Assembly (NCBI GenBank): GCA_905233295.1 | Contig: CAJODX010000012.1 | Coordinates: 1 to 16,086, forward strand | Length of the DNA stretch: 16,086 nt | Reading direction: 5' to 3' | DNA from: an uncultured Synergistales bacterium | Lineage (GTDB): Bacteria; Synergistota; Synergistia; Synergistales; Aminobacteriaceae | Shown: positions 1-7,243 of the stretch, in pieces | How the letters are laid out: each line of letters opens with the position of its first letter | Numbering within the stretch: position 1 is the first letter of the stretch | Position numbers and translations under genes: made by a program | Notes under the pieces: model-generated | Database searches by the model: none | What the model was told of the DNA's origin: nothing | Seen by the model: the letters and a program-made list of their open reading frames with translations, nothing else

Positions 1-397
1 AATAGGCACGAATTTCTTGAATTGCTTTTTCTTTATCCCAAATTCCTGATTTATACATATCAACAACTCTAAAAACTTTGTCATTGGCTACTTTACCTAT
101 GATTACATCATATTGCTGATACAATAAATCACCATCTCTGCAAGCGCACACAAAATCAATCCATTCGCTCAAATCTTCCGAAAAAGATTTAACAGAAAAG
201 CCGTTTATGTCATTGCTCATCCGATACTGCGTAACAATCGCCTTTCCGTTCAAAAGGTCGGCTTTTCGCCGTGCCCAGCGTTCTGCCTGTTCACGAATAC
301 TTGTAACATAAAAACCTTTGCCGAAATCGAGATTTCTATAAGAATGTTGGGTATCAGGTTTATCTATCACTTCACAAGAACCGTGATAAACAATCAC
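1..397 (-). CDS. DUF3990 family protein, probable ADP-ribosyltransferase-fold toxin (partial)
   Basis: The reading frame enters from the right at a GTG start (397-395) and leaves the window after 132 residues, so the C-terminus is missing. It opens VIVYHGS and continues with LDFGKGFYVT and QAERWA, then YDVIIGKVANDKVFRVV, the order I recognise for DUF3990 proteins. The early His (residue 5, in YHGS) and the Tyr of GFY (residue 30) sit where H-Y-E type ADP-ribosyltransferases carry their NAD-binding residues; the expected third catalytic residue would lie beyond the window edge. The GTG overlaps the stop of the upstream DUF3791 gene (GTGA), and a GAGGG ribosome site lies about 8 bases before it, inside that gene, so the two are translationally coupled. 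The DUF3791-DUF3990 pairing is common and resembles a toxin-antitoxin arrangement. Family assignment is by recalled motif pattern; toxin activity and target are inference. Confidence 0.8.
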   Translation of the reverse strand, partial: MIVYHGSCEVIDKPDTQHSYRNLDFGKGFYVTSIREQAERWARRKADLLNGKAIVTQYRMSNDINGFSVKSFSEDLSEWIDFVCACRDGDLLYQQYDVIIGKVANDKVFRVVDMYKSGIWDKEKAIQEIRAY

Positions 398-615
398 AGA
401 GTTATCCCTCTTTTTTTCAGATATTGCTGAATATCATTCATAATATATTCGCTGGATTGAGTATGCAGGATTTCATAATGCGGGACAAGGTATGCTCCGA
501 TACAGTCAGCTTCTTTAAGTTTTTTATATACAGCTGCAGGAGAAATATTAAGTTTGTTAGCGCAACAATGAATCATGTATATTACAAATTCCATAGATTC
601 CTCATTCATTTTCAT
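394..615 (-). CDS. DUF3791 family small protein, putative antitoxin partner
   Basis: A 73-residue protein with no signal peptide or membrane segment. The pattern MNEESMEFVIYMIHCCAN, then a helix ending in VYKKL, then YLVPHYEILHTQSSEYI and a C-terminal helix ending in KRGI is the DUF3791 signature as I know it. The predicted start ATG at 615 is followed two codons later by a second ATG (609) that gives the more typical family N-terminus MNEES; which one is used cannot be decided, since neither has a strong ribosome site. The last bases overlap the GTG start of the DUF3990 gene, so this is the upstream gene of a two-gene operon. By analogy with coupled toxin-antitoxin pairs it may neutralise the DUF3990 protein; this is inference, no binding or regulatory motif is visible. 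Confidence 0.82.
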   Translation of the reverse strand: MKMNEESMEFVIYMIHCCANKLNISPAAVYKKLKEADCIGAYLVPHYEILHTQSSEYIMNDIQQYLKKRGITL

Positions 616-658
616 TCTTAGACATCACCATACACACAAATAAATATCAGAGAACAAT

Positions 659-667
659 ATAATAGCA
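659..667 (-). promoter_or_regulatory. candidate extended -10 promoter for the DUF3791-DUF3990 operon
   Basis: Read on the minus strand the sequence is TGCTATTAT, an extended -10 (TGn followed by TATTAT). No good -35 hexamer lies 17 bases upstream, as is tolerated with extended -10 elements. Transcription would begin near 652, giving a leader of about 40 bases before the DUF3791 start. Confidence 0.4.
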
Positions 668-691
668 TAAAAAAATTCTAACGAATAAGAC

Positions 692-704
692 ATCGATTTT
701 CGAT
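692..704. promoter_or_regulatory. inverted repeat beside the minus-strand promoter, possible operator
   Basis: ATCGA and TCGAT flank a three-base TTT spacer in perfect symmetry, just upstream of the -35 position of the candidate minus-strand promoter. Location suits an autoregulatory site for the DUF3791-DUF3990 module, but a 5-base half-site in AT-rich DNA can arise by chance. The ten bases TTTTCGATAA that end it recur at 939-948. Confidence 0.25.
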
Positions 705-865
705 AAGTTAATTTTGGGGGTGGAGTACTATCCTCTCATCTTCTTGAATATGCCTCTTTTTCTCTTGTACATAAATTCAAATTCTTAACTTTTTTTATAA
801 AAATAAAATTTTTAATGATAAATTTCTAATAAGGCGGTAATTTTTTAGATTATATCTCTCAAGCG

Positions 866-895
866 TTGACATATAAAACTGTGGCATAATAAAAT
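866..895 (+). promoter_or_regulatory. sigma-70 type promoter candidate for the coiled-coil gene
   Basis: A perfect TTGACA (866-871) is followed after 18 bases by TAAAAT (890-895), one mismatch from consensus. Transcription would begin near 902, giving an unusually long leader of about 210 bases before the ATG at 1112, and that leader would contain the CRISPR-like stem-loop at 985-1045. Confidence 0.55.
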
Positions 896-984
896 ATATT
901 TAAAGATTTAAAGATAAAACTACCGAACGATAAATATTTTTTCGATAATTTTATTTTTCTTAGTGTTTTATATCACTGGAGTTT

Positions 985-1045
985 GTCGCAGAAGTGAAAA
1001 AACGTTTAACGCTTTTGCGTGGATTGAAACCGCGTGGATTGAAAT
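985..1045 (+). repeat. CRISPR type I-C repeat-like relic with tandem 15-mer
   Basis: The segment begins GTCGC and reaches TGCGTGGATTGAAAC at 1016-1030, which is repeated with one mismatch inside the unit core and one at its end as CGCGTGGATTGAAAT at 1031-1045. GTCGC at the left and GTGGATTGAAAC/T at the right are the characteristic ends of type I-C CRISPR repeats. CGCAGAAG (987-994) and CTTTTGCG (1012-1019) can pair over eight positions, like the repeat stem, but the loop is 17 bases, much longer than normal. No array of regularly spaced units and no cas gene is in the window, so this is at most a degenerate remnant or a chance or functional look-alike in the leader of the downstream gene. 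Confidence 0.4.
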
Positions 1046-1111
1046 AAATAATGATGATAAAATTAAATTACGGAATTTTTTCTCATCTAAAAAAGGGAGG
1101 ATTTTATTAAA

Positions 1112-2380
1112 ATGTTAAGAAAAACAGCGTTTTTGATGTTGCTTGTCATGGCTCTTGCTCCGGTTGCGTTTGCTGACGAACCTGAAACAGTAACAGAAGA
1201 AGTTCAGGCTGAAGCACCAAACGAGTTAGCCCTCAAAGAAAACGAACTCAACGAGAAAGCCGCACAGCTTGAAACTCTCGCGTCATCACTCGCAGCACGT
1301 GAAGCTGAACTTTCAAAAAAAGAAAAGGATTTTGCGTCCCGTGCCTCTGTACTCGCAGGAAAAAGCCGCGAAATTTCAGGAACGTCAACAATGTTGCTGG
1401 GACGTGAAACGCAAGTCAACGCACGCGAAAAAGAAATCATGTCGCGTGAAGCAGCTCTCGCACGCCGTGAAATGACTTTCGCACAGGAAAGCCAGAAATT
1501 CACAGACGCATCAGCGGCACTCACAGCACGTGAAGCCGAAATTGCAAAACGTGAAGCAGACCTCGCAGCACGTGAGAGCGAACTCAACGCGAAAATCAGC
1601 GCGAAAGAAGAAGCCGACAAAATTTCTGCACGTGAAGCCGAACTTGTAAAACGTGAAGCAGCACTGACCGAACGTGAAAACACTCAGGAAAGGCTCAATG
1701 CACTTGAAAATGAACTCAGTGCTAAAGCCGCAGAGCTGAACACACGCGAGGAAGAAGTCGCAAAACGGGAAACCTCAGCCGCCGAACAGCACAAAAATAT
1801 TTCAGACGCAGTGAAGGAACTCAACGAGCAGACAGCAGCGACCGCAAAGAAAAATTCCGAACTCGCCGCAAAGGCAACGGAACTTGAAGAGAGAAGCAGA
1901 AAACTCGCTACTGTTTCATCATCGCTTGCAACACGCGAAGCCGAGTTTACAAACCGCGAAAAAGATGCAAAATCAAAGGCAGCCGAAATTGAAGAACTTG
2001 AAAATTTAATCAAAGAGCTTCCGACATTCGATCCCAACAATTCGACTGAAGCCGCAATGATTTTGACTTACAAAATTCCCGCGCAGGCAAGACGCGATTT
2101 AATTTCGATGCAGAGAACGGCGTACCAGAAATACAGCGCAAACAGAGTAACTCAGGCTCTCGAAGATTACACGAAAGCATTTGAAGCTGCTCCCGAAACG
2201 AATTATCTCGCGGCATACTGGGCTGGACTTTCAGCAGAAAGAATCAGAAACAAACGCGAAGAAGCTTTGACGTGGGCAAACAGGGCTCTTGAAATAAATC
2301 CCGAATACAGACCTGCTCAGGAACTCAAACGCAGACTTGAAGCAAGAAATGCGCCCGCACAGAGAAGACGAACGAGATAA
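1112..2380 (+). CDS. exported coiled-coil protein with C-terminal TPR-like region
   Basis: A 422-residue protein of unknown function. Residues 1-21 form a Sec signal peptide (MLRK, hydrophobic core, cleavage likely after AFA). Residues about 30-310 are a continuous charged coiled coil with recurring heptad-like units such as AREAEIA, KREADLA and ARESELN. Residues about 335-410 look like two TPR units (a YxKYSANRVTQALEDY helix and EEALTWANRALEINPEYRPA), and the tail is very basic (RRRTR). A strong ribosome site, GGGAGG at 1095-1100, supports the ATG at 1112. Part of the coil was made by duplication: 1526-1558 and 1628-1660 match at 31 of 33 bases, 34 codons apart. It stands alone between its own promoter and a hairpin. 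A periplasmic or envelope-spanning scaffold role is plausible from architecture only. Confidence 0.8.
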   Translation: MLRKTAFLMLLVMALAPVAFADEPETVTEEVQAEAPNELALKENELNEKAAQLETLASSLAAREAELSKKEKDFASRASVLAGKSREISGTSTMLLGRETQVNAREKEIMSREAALARREMTFAQESQKFTDASAALTAREAEIAKREADLAARESELNAKISAKEEADKISAREAELVKREAALTERENTQERLNALENELSAKAAELNTREEEVAKRETSAAEQHKNISDAVKELNEQTAATAKKNSELAAKATELEERSRKLATVSSSLATREAEFTNREKDAKSKAAEIEELENLIKELPTFDPNNSTEAAMILTYKIPAQARRDLISMQRTAYQKYSANRVTQALEDYTKAFEAAPETNYLAAYWAGLSAERIRNKREEALTWANRALEINPEYRPAQELKRRLEARNAPAQRRRTR

Positions 2381-2400
2381 AAAATATTAAAATATCTGCT

Positions 2401-2439
2401 CAGGAGTTAAAAGACAAATAAAAAGTTTTTTAGCTCCTG
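2401..2439 (+). terminator. imperfect stem-loop after the coiled-coil gene
   Basis: CAGGAGTTAAAA (2401-2412) pairs with TTTTAGCTCCTG (2428-2439) over twelve positions with one G-T wobble and a 15-base A-rich loop. It lies 20 bases after the stop codon, where a terminator is expected, but no T-run follows the stem, so intrinsic termination is uncertain; it may instead be an RNA end-protecting hairpin. Confidence 0.35.
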
Positions 2440-2512
2440 CTGTTTATGCTAAAGAAATTTTTGCTGAAGAGGGTAAAAGAGTTAATATTAATTAAGGAGT
2501 GTTTCAGTAAGT

Positions 2513-3652
2513 TTGGAAGATTTATACGGAATTTTAGAAGTCTCACGGGACGCAACACAGGATGATATAAAAAAAGCTTACAGAAAACTTGTCAAACAGT
2601 ATCATCCTGACGCACACCCCGGAGATAAGGACATTGAGGAAAAATTCAAAAAGATCAACGCTGCATACTCAGTCCTCAGCGACCCTGACAAACGCGCACG
2701 CTACGATCAGTTTGGCACAACAGATTCAAATTCCAACCCGTTCGGCGGTATGGGCGGAGTTGATTTCGGTGATTTGTTCGGCGATTTGATCTCTCAGGCA
2801 TTCGGAGGCGGCTTCGGCGGTTTCGGCAGCTCACGGCGCAATACAAATTCAAACTCTCCAAGACGCGGCAACGATATTGAAATGGTTGTAAATGTAACAT
2901 TGCTCGAAGCAATGAAGGGTATCAGCCGCGAAATCGAAGTTATGAAATGGGAAACATGCCAGCATTGCACCGGCACAGGAGCAAAACCCGGCACAAAACC
3001 TGAAACATGTTCAAAATGCAATGGCACAGGACAGGTAAGACAGGCACAGCAAAGTCTTTTGGGACAGTTTGTTAGTATTACAACATGCCCAGACTGTCAT
3101 GGTACAGGAAAAATCATTAAAGAAAAATGCGATGAATGTTCAGGTCGCGGACAGGTACGCAAAAAACACAAACTTGAAGTGAAAATCCCCGCAGGTGTTG
3201 AACGCAACATGAGACTGCGAATACCGGGCGCAGGTGAAGCCGGAACGAACGGCGGCACAGCAGGAGATTTGTATCTGATCATTGATGTCGGTCTTGACTC
3301 GAATTTTGAACGCAGCGGCGCGGATTTGCATACAAGTTTGCTTTTGACATATCCACAGGCGGTTTTGGGTACTGAAGCCGAAATCAAAACTCTTGACGGA
3401 AAAACAGAAAAAATTTCAGTCCCTGCAGGAACTTCACACGGACAGGTTCTGAAAGTCAAAGGCAAGGGAATGCCAAAATTAAATTCCAAAACAACGGGAG
3501 ATTTGTATGCTCATGTATTCATTGAAATTCCAACGAAGCTGACCGAAAAACAGCGCGAACTGATAAAATCTCTTGCTGATGAAATGAAAGCTCCTGTGAG
3601 CGAAAATAAAACAGGCTTTACGGATTGGCTTAAAGACAAATTATTTAGTTAG
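2513..3652 (+). CDS. dnaJ: chaperone protein DnaJ (Hsp40)
   Basis: Co-chaperone that delivers unfolded clients to DnaK and stimulates its ATPase, in the cytoplasm. The 379 residues match the full family length. In order: J domain (1 to about 65) with the HPD motif at 31-33, a Gly/Phe-rich linker (about 70-115), a zinc region (149-213) with all four CxxCxGxG repeats (CQHCTGTG, CSKCNGTG, CPDCHGTG, CDECSGRG), then the two beta-barrel client-binding domains. The start is TTG, preceded by AAGGAG at 2494-2499; the spacing of 13 bases is on the long side, but no in-frame ATG or GTG exists at the right place for the conserved DLYGILEV opening. dnaK and grpE are not adjacent, so this copy is separated from the usual cluster. 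The slipin gene follows after 21 bases. Confidence 0.96.
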   Translation: MEDLYGILEVSRDATQDDIKKAYRKLVKQYHPDAHPGDKDIEEKFKKINAAYSVLSDPDKRARYDQFGTTDSNSNPFGGMGGVDFGDLFGDLISQAFGGGFGGFGSSRRNTNSNSPRRGNDIEMVVNVTLLEAMKGISREIEVMKWETCQHCTGTGAKPGTKPETCSKCNGTGQVRQAQQSLLGQFVSITTCPDCHGTGKIIKEKCDECSGRGQVRKKHKLEVKIPAGVERNMRLRIPGAGEAGTNGGTAGDLYLIIDVGLDSNFERSGADLHTSLLLTYPQAVLGTEAEIKTLDGKTEKISVPAGTSHGQVLKVKGKGMPKLNSKTTGDLYAHVFIEIPTKLTEKQRELIKSLADEMKAPVSENKTGFTDWLKDKLFS

Positions 3653-3673
3653 TAAAGAAGGGAAATTTGTAAA

Positions 3674-4477
3674 ATGATAATTGACATCAGTGATTTAGGC
3701 TCGATAGTTTCAAACATCGGAACTTTTGCAGTAGCTATATTTTTTTTGTTAATCATCCTTTCAACAGCAATAAAAATCGTACCTGAATATAGACGCGTTG
3801 TATTGTTCAGGCTCGGCAGACTTGTTGGCAGCAGAGGACCGGGGATTGTTTTCATAATGCCGTTCATTGACCGTGCGGTTACGGTTGATTTAAGAATTTT
3901 AACTCTTGATGTACCCGTTCAGGAAGTTATTACAAATGACAACGTTGCAATAAAAGTCAACGCCGTTGTATATTTCAGAGTTCTTGATCCGTCTAAATCC
4001 GTGGTCGAAGTTGAAAATTATATCGTTGCAACAAGCCAGCTTGCACAGACAACTTTACGTTCAGTTGTTGGTTCTGTTGAGCTTGACGAAGTTCTTTCAT
4101 CTCGCGAAAAAATCAATCAGGAACTGCAAAAAATCATTGATGACAGGACAGATCCATGGGGTATAAAAGTCAGTGCTGTTGAAGTAAAAGAGTTAGAACT
4201 CCCTGAAGGAATGAAACGCGCAATGGCTCGTCAGGCTGAAGCGGAAAGGGAACGCCGTGCAAAAATCATTGCTGCTGAAGGTGAATTACAGGCTGCGGAG
4301 AAATTGTCGGAAGCCGCACGAAAGATGGAAGCCTCGCCTGTAACTTTGCAGCTTCGTTATTTGCAGACGATTCGCGAAATTTCCGGCGAAAGAAACACTA
4401 CAACTTTCTTCCCGATTCCTGTTGATCTGATCAAGCCGTTTGTAGATAAAATAACAGGTAAGGAGATTAAAGAATGA
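3674..4477 (+). CDS. slipin, SPFH/band 7 membrane protein (stomatin-like)
   Basis: A 267-residue prohibitin/stomatin family protein. One N-terminal membrane segment (about residues 10-34) anchors it, followed by the band 7 domain starting at IVPEYRRVVLFRLGR and running through VPVQEVITNDNVAIKVNAVVYFRV to WGIKVSAVEVKELELP. A helical segment rich in Ala, Glu and Arg (about 190-230, RQAEAERERRAKIIAAEGE) should form the oligomerising coiled coil. Such proteins build large membrane-bound rings that organise membrane microdomains and influence membrane proteases. An NfeD-type partner gene, often adjacent to bacterial slipins, is not present here. Its TGA overlaps the ATG of alaS (ATGA), which implies translational coupling. 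Family assignment is firm; physiological role here is not known. Confidence 0.93.
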   Translation: MIIDISDLGSIVSNIGTFAVAIFFLLIILSTAIKIVPEYRRVVLFRLGRLVGSRGPGIVFIMPFIDRAVTVDLRILTLDVPVQEVITNDNVAIKVNAVVYFRVLDPSKSVVEVENYIVATSQLAQTTLRSVVGSVELDEVLSSREKINQELQKIIDDRTDPWGIKVSAVEVKELELPEGMKRAMARQAEAERERRAKIIAAEGELQAAEKLSEAARKMEASPVTLQLRYLQTIREISGERNTTTFFPIPVDLIKPFVDKITGKEIKE

Positions 4478-7119
4478 AATACAGAACTGCCAAGGAATTA
4501 CGCGAACTTTTCATAAAATTTTGGGAGGAAAAAGGCGCAAAACATCTTCCAAGTTTTTCACTTGTTCCCGAAGATCCCTCGCTGTTGTTCACTATTGCCG
4601 GAATGGTGCCTCTCAAGCCCTATTATCTCGGCATAAAAGAACCTGAATATCCAAGAGTTGTAACAAGTCAGAAATGTGTACGCACTAATGACATTGAAAA
4701 CGTTGGAAGGACGGCGCGGCATCACACTTTTTTTGAAATGCTCGGAAATTTTTCGTGGGGAAGTTATTTCAAACACGAAGCAATAACATGGGCATGGGAA
4801 TTTTTAACAGCGCGTGTAGGTCTTGACCCCGAAAGACTTTACGCTACAATCTATCTGGATGATGAAGAGGCATACAACGTATGGCGCAACGAAGTCGGAT
4901 TGCCTGACAGCAAAATTTTCAGATTCGGACAGGATGACAACTATTGGTTTATGGGAGATACAGGTCCTTGCGGTCCATGCTCAGAGATTTATTACGACAG
5001 GGGCGAAAAATATTCCTGCGGTAAACCAACATGCGGTGTAGGGTGCGATTGCGACCGTTATATGGAGATATGGAATCTTGTGTTCACGCAGTTTGACAGA
5101 CAAAAAGACGGTTCAATGCCTTTATTACCGCACAAAAATATTGATACCGGCATGGGACTTGAACGGCTTGCTTCAGTTGTGCAGGGTGTTGACACGGATT
5201 ACGAAACAGATTTGTTCACGCCGTTAATCGAATATACATGCAAACGAGCAGGAATTAAATACGGCGAAAATACAAAAAATGATATGGCTGTGAGAGTCAT
5301 TGCAGATCATGTCAGGAGCGTTGCCTTTATGCTTGCGGACGGTGTTTTGCCTTCAAATGACGGTCCGGGATACGTACTGAGACGTTTGCTGAGGCGTGCT
5401 GTACGTTTTGGCAAATTGTTGAATTTTGAAGGGCTTTTTGTATGTGAGTATCTTCCTGTATTAATTGATATAATGGGCGATCCTTACAGGGAATTAATAA
5501 CGCAAAGACCTGTTATCGAACAAATTATCAATCTTGAGGAAGAAAAATTCAATAAAACCCTTAAACAGGGAACAGAACTCTTTGAATCTGAAATTGCCGC
5601 GCTGAAAAAACAAAATATAAAAGAAATTCCCGGCGATGTGATTTTTACTTTGTACGATACGTACGGATTTCCTCCGGAACTTACGCGCGAAATGGCTGAA
5701 GAAGAGGGCTTTTCACTTGATGACGCAGGATTCAAAATCGCAATGAACCAGCAAAAGGAACGTGCAAGAGCTTCAAGCAAACAAAAGAAAAGTGCGCTTG
5801 CCGGAGATGTTTACACGGAACTTGAAAACGAGTACGGCGCAACTAAATTCACAGGCTATGAAAAGGCTGCGGATTCCGGAAAAATTTTGGCTTTGATAAC
5901 ATCGAATGGACGGGTTGACAGCGTATCTGACGCTGGAGAATTTGAAATCCTTCTCGATACAACACCGTTTTATGCTGAACGCGGAGGAGAGATTGGTGAT
6001 TCAGGTGAAATGAAAATTAACGGTATCACTCTCAAAATTCTAAACACCGTTCCTCACGGCAAAATAATCGTCCATACAGCTAAACTCGAATCCAAAGGCG
6101 AAATTAAAACCGGTGATGAAGTTTTGTGTTTTGTTGATGATGAAAGACGCAGTGCTATCAGGCGCAATCACACTGCCACACACCTGCTCCATGAGGCATT
6201 GGGCAGGGTTCTCGGAAGACATGTTAGACAAGCCGGTTCATTGGTAACTGATGATTTTTTAAGGTTTGATTTCACACATCATTCACCGATGACAGATGCT
6301 GAAATTGCTGAAGCCGAACGGATCATCAATCAGGAAATTCTGAACAATGTTGCGTTGGATATTTCCGAACATACAAAAGATGAAGCTCAGGCATTGGGTG
6401 CAAAGGCTTTATTTGACGAAAAATACGGCGATGTTGTACGGGTTGTAAACGTACCTGATTTTTCAATGGAGCTTTGCGGCGGTTTGCACGTTTCACGCAC
6501 AGGGGACATAGGCGCATTCAAGATTTTACGCGAAGAGAGTATCGGCTCTGGAACGCGCAGGATTTTTGCCGCAACAGGCATGAGTGTTTTGACATTAATG
6601 CAAAAATTATTCGCGCTCAGAACTTCGATGACAGCGTTGTTAATGACCGATGAAGACGGTTTGAAAGAAAAAGCATCGGCATTGGTCGAAGAGTTAAAAG
6701 TCCTTAAAAACCAGATTCAGGCTGTAAAACTCAAAGAACTTTTGGAAAATTCCGAGCGTTTCCTTGAGCGTGAAGAACTCGACGGCATAATGCTTCAAAC
6801 TGGAAGATTCCCCGACATTCAAGCTAATATGTTGCGTGATATTGGTGATAAAGCGCGTGCAAGACCTGAACCAAACGTTGTGATTCTTGCATCGCTGAGT
6901 ACAGAAGACAAATCCTGCCAGCTTGTTGTGATGGCTGATGATAACGCCGTGAACATGGGCATTAACGCAGGTATTTTAGTAAAAGAAGCCTGTGCAATTA
7001 TTGGCGGCAAGGGCGGCGGCAGAAAGAATTTAGCTCAGGGCGGCGGTAAAGACGGCACGAAACTTGAGGAGGCATTGAAAAAAATCCGTGAGCTTGTGAA
7101 AGAGCAAATACAAAAATAA
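4474..7119 (+). CDS. alaS: alanyl-tRNA synthetase
   Basis: Charges tRNA-Ala with alanine in the cytoplasm and removes mischarged serine and glycine. The 881 residues cover all domains: the class II catalytic core with RTARHHTFFEMLGNFSWG (from about residue 79) and TGPCGPCSEIYYDRG, the tRNA recognition helices, the editing domain with the zinc-binding HTATH (about 566-570) and CGGLH (668-672), and the C-terminal C-Ala domain with the glycine-rich GGKGGGRKN near residue 844. There is also a cysteine-rich insert around CGKPTCGVGCDCDR after the class II motif 2 region, as in many bacterial AlaRS. The ATG overlaps the slipin stop by four bases and the gene is the last of the dnaJ-slipin-alaS run. 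Confidence 0.98.
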   Translation: MKYRTAKELRELFIKFWEEKGAKHLPSFSLVPEDPSLLFTIAGMVPLKPYYLGIKEPEYPRVVTSQKCVRTNDIENVGRTARHHTFFEMLGNFSWGSYFKHEAITWAWEFLTARVGLDPERLYATIYLDDEEAYNVWRNEVGLPDSKIFRFGQDDNYWFMGDTGPCGPCSEIYYDRGEKYSCGKPTCGVGCDCDRYMEIWNLVFTQFDRQKDGSMPLLPHKNIDTGMGLERLASVVQGVDTDYETDLFTPLIEYTCKRAGIKYGENTKNDMAVRVIADHVRSVAFMLADGVLPSNDGPGYVLRRLLRRAVRFGKLLNFEGLFVCEYLPVLIDIMGDPYRELITQRPVIEQIINLEEEKFNKTLKQGTELFESEIAALKKQNIKEIPGDVIFTLYDTYGFPPELTREMAEEEGFSLDDAGFKIAMNQQKERARASSKQKKSALAGDVYTELENEYGATKFTGYEKAADSGKILALITSNGRVDSVSDAGEFEILLDTTPFYAERGGEIGDSGEMKINGITLKILNTVPHGKIIVHTAKLESKGEIKTGDEVLCFVDDERRSAIRRNHTATHLLHEALGRVLGRHVRQAGSLVTDDFLRFDFTHHSPMTDAEIAEAERIINQEILNNVALDISEHTKDEAQALGAKALFDEKYGDVVRVVNVPDFSMELCGGLHVSRTGDIGAFKILREESIGSGTRRIFAATGMSVLTLMQKLFALRTSMTALLMTDEDGLKEKASALVEELKVLKNQIQAVKLKELLENSERFLEREELDGIMLQTGRFPDIQANMLRDIGDKARARPEPNVVILASLSTEDKSCQLVVMADDNAVNMGINAGILVKEACAIIGGKGGGRKNLAQGGGKDGTKLEEALKKIRELVKEQIQK

Positions 7120-7138
7120 AACGTTAAGGAGCATTTTT

Positions 7139-7189
7139 GTGAAATTTAAAATAAAGATTGTTTCAGACCGGGAGGTCTGGAGCAGGTAA
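7139..7189 (+). CDS. possible 16-residue leader peptide upstream of the RNHCP gene
   Basis: A GTG start (7139) with an excellent ribosome site (AAGGAG at 7126-7131, seven-base spacing) opens a 16-codon frame, MKFKIKIVSDREVWSR, ending at TAA (7187-7189). It begins 19 bases after the alaS stop. Its codons 9-14 overlap the first hairpin of the switch-like leader, so a translating or paused ribosome would change which helices form downstream. The peptide has one Trp and two Arg codons and no obvious run of a single amino acid. Alternatively the strong ribosome site is the remnant of a decayed gene start. No homolog is known to me. Confidence 0.35.
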   Translation: MKFKIKIVSDREVWSR

Positions 7190-7239
7190 AATCTCTCAGA
7201 ACCTCCAAGATAATATACAAAATTAACTCAGGAGGTTTT
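7164..7239 (+). promoter_or_regulatory. switch-like leader RNA with three mutually exclusive helices
   Basis: Three helices compete. H1: CAGACC (7164-7169) with GGTCTG (7174-7179), closed by a GGGA (GNRA) tetraloop. H2: GGAGGTCTG (7171-7179) with CAGAACCTCC (7197-7206), nine pairs with one bulged A. H3: AGAACCTCC (7198-7206) with GGAGGTTTT (7231-7239), nine pairs including one wobble, which buries the ribosome binding site of the RNHCP gene. H2 and H3 share the same strand, and H1 and H2 share the same strand, so H1 formation should favour H3 and block translation, while H2 would release the site. This is the logic of translational attenuators and riboswitches. Pairings are read directly; regulation is inference, and the trigger is unknown. 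Confidence 0.45.
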
Positions 7240-7243
7240 AAGA

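Larger units (their letters stand above)
616..1111. other. AT-rich divergent intergenic region, 496 bases
   Basis: No convincing protein-coding frame is present. The stretch separates the minus-strand DUF3791 operon from the plus-strand coiled-coil gene and is richer in A and T than either flank. It holds the two promoter candidates, a small inverted repeat, a tandem ATTTAAAG pair (898-913) and the CRISPR-repeat-like sequence at 985-1045, all listed separately. The compositional shift and the toxin-like neighbour suggest a boundary between acquired and core DNA; that is inference. Confidence 0.6.

Noticed and set aside
424..621. Plus-strand 65-codon frame opposite the DUF3791 gene
   Set aside because: It is the complement of a recognised family gene and has no ribosome site or family resemblance.
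985..1045. A true CRISPR array
   Set aside because: Only one full-length candidate unit and one adjacent half unit, no spacers of regular length and no cas genes in the window.
1204..2040. Two long minus-strand open frames (1204-1683 and 1684-2040) opposite the coiled-coil gene
   Set aside because: They are Ser/Ala-rich mirror images of the repetitive coiled-coil codons, have no ribosome sites, and the plus strand has a signal peptide, ribosome site and promoter.
2461..2488. Promoter TTGCTG-16-TAATAT before dnaJ
   Set aside because: Both hexamers are poor and the -10 lies only a few bases before the ribosome site, leaving no room for a transcription start.
7120..7243. T-box leader or intrinsic terminator-type attenuator before the RNHCP gene
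   Set aside because: No T-box consensus and no GC stem followed by a T-run; the competing helices act on the ribosome site instead.
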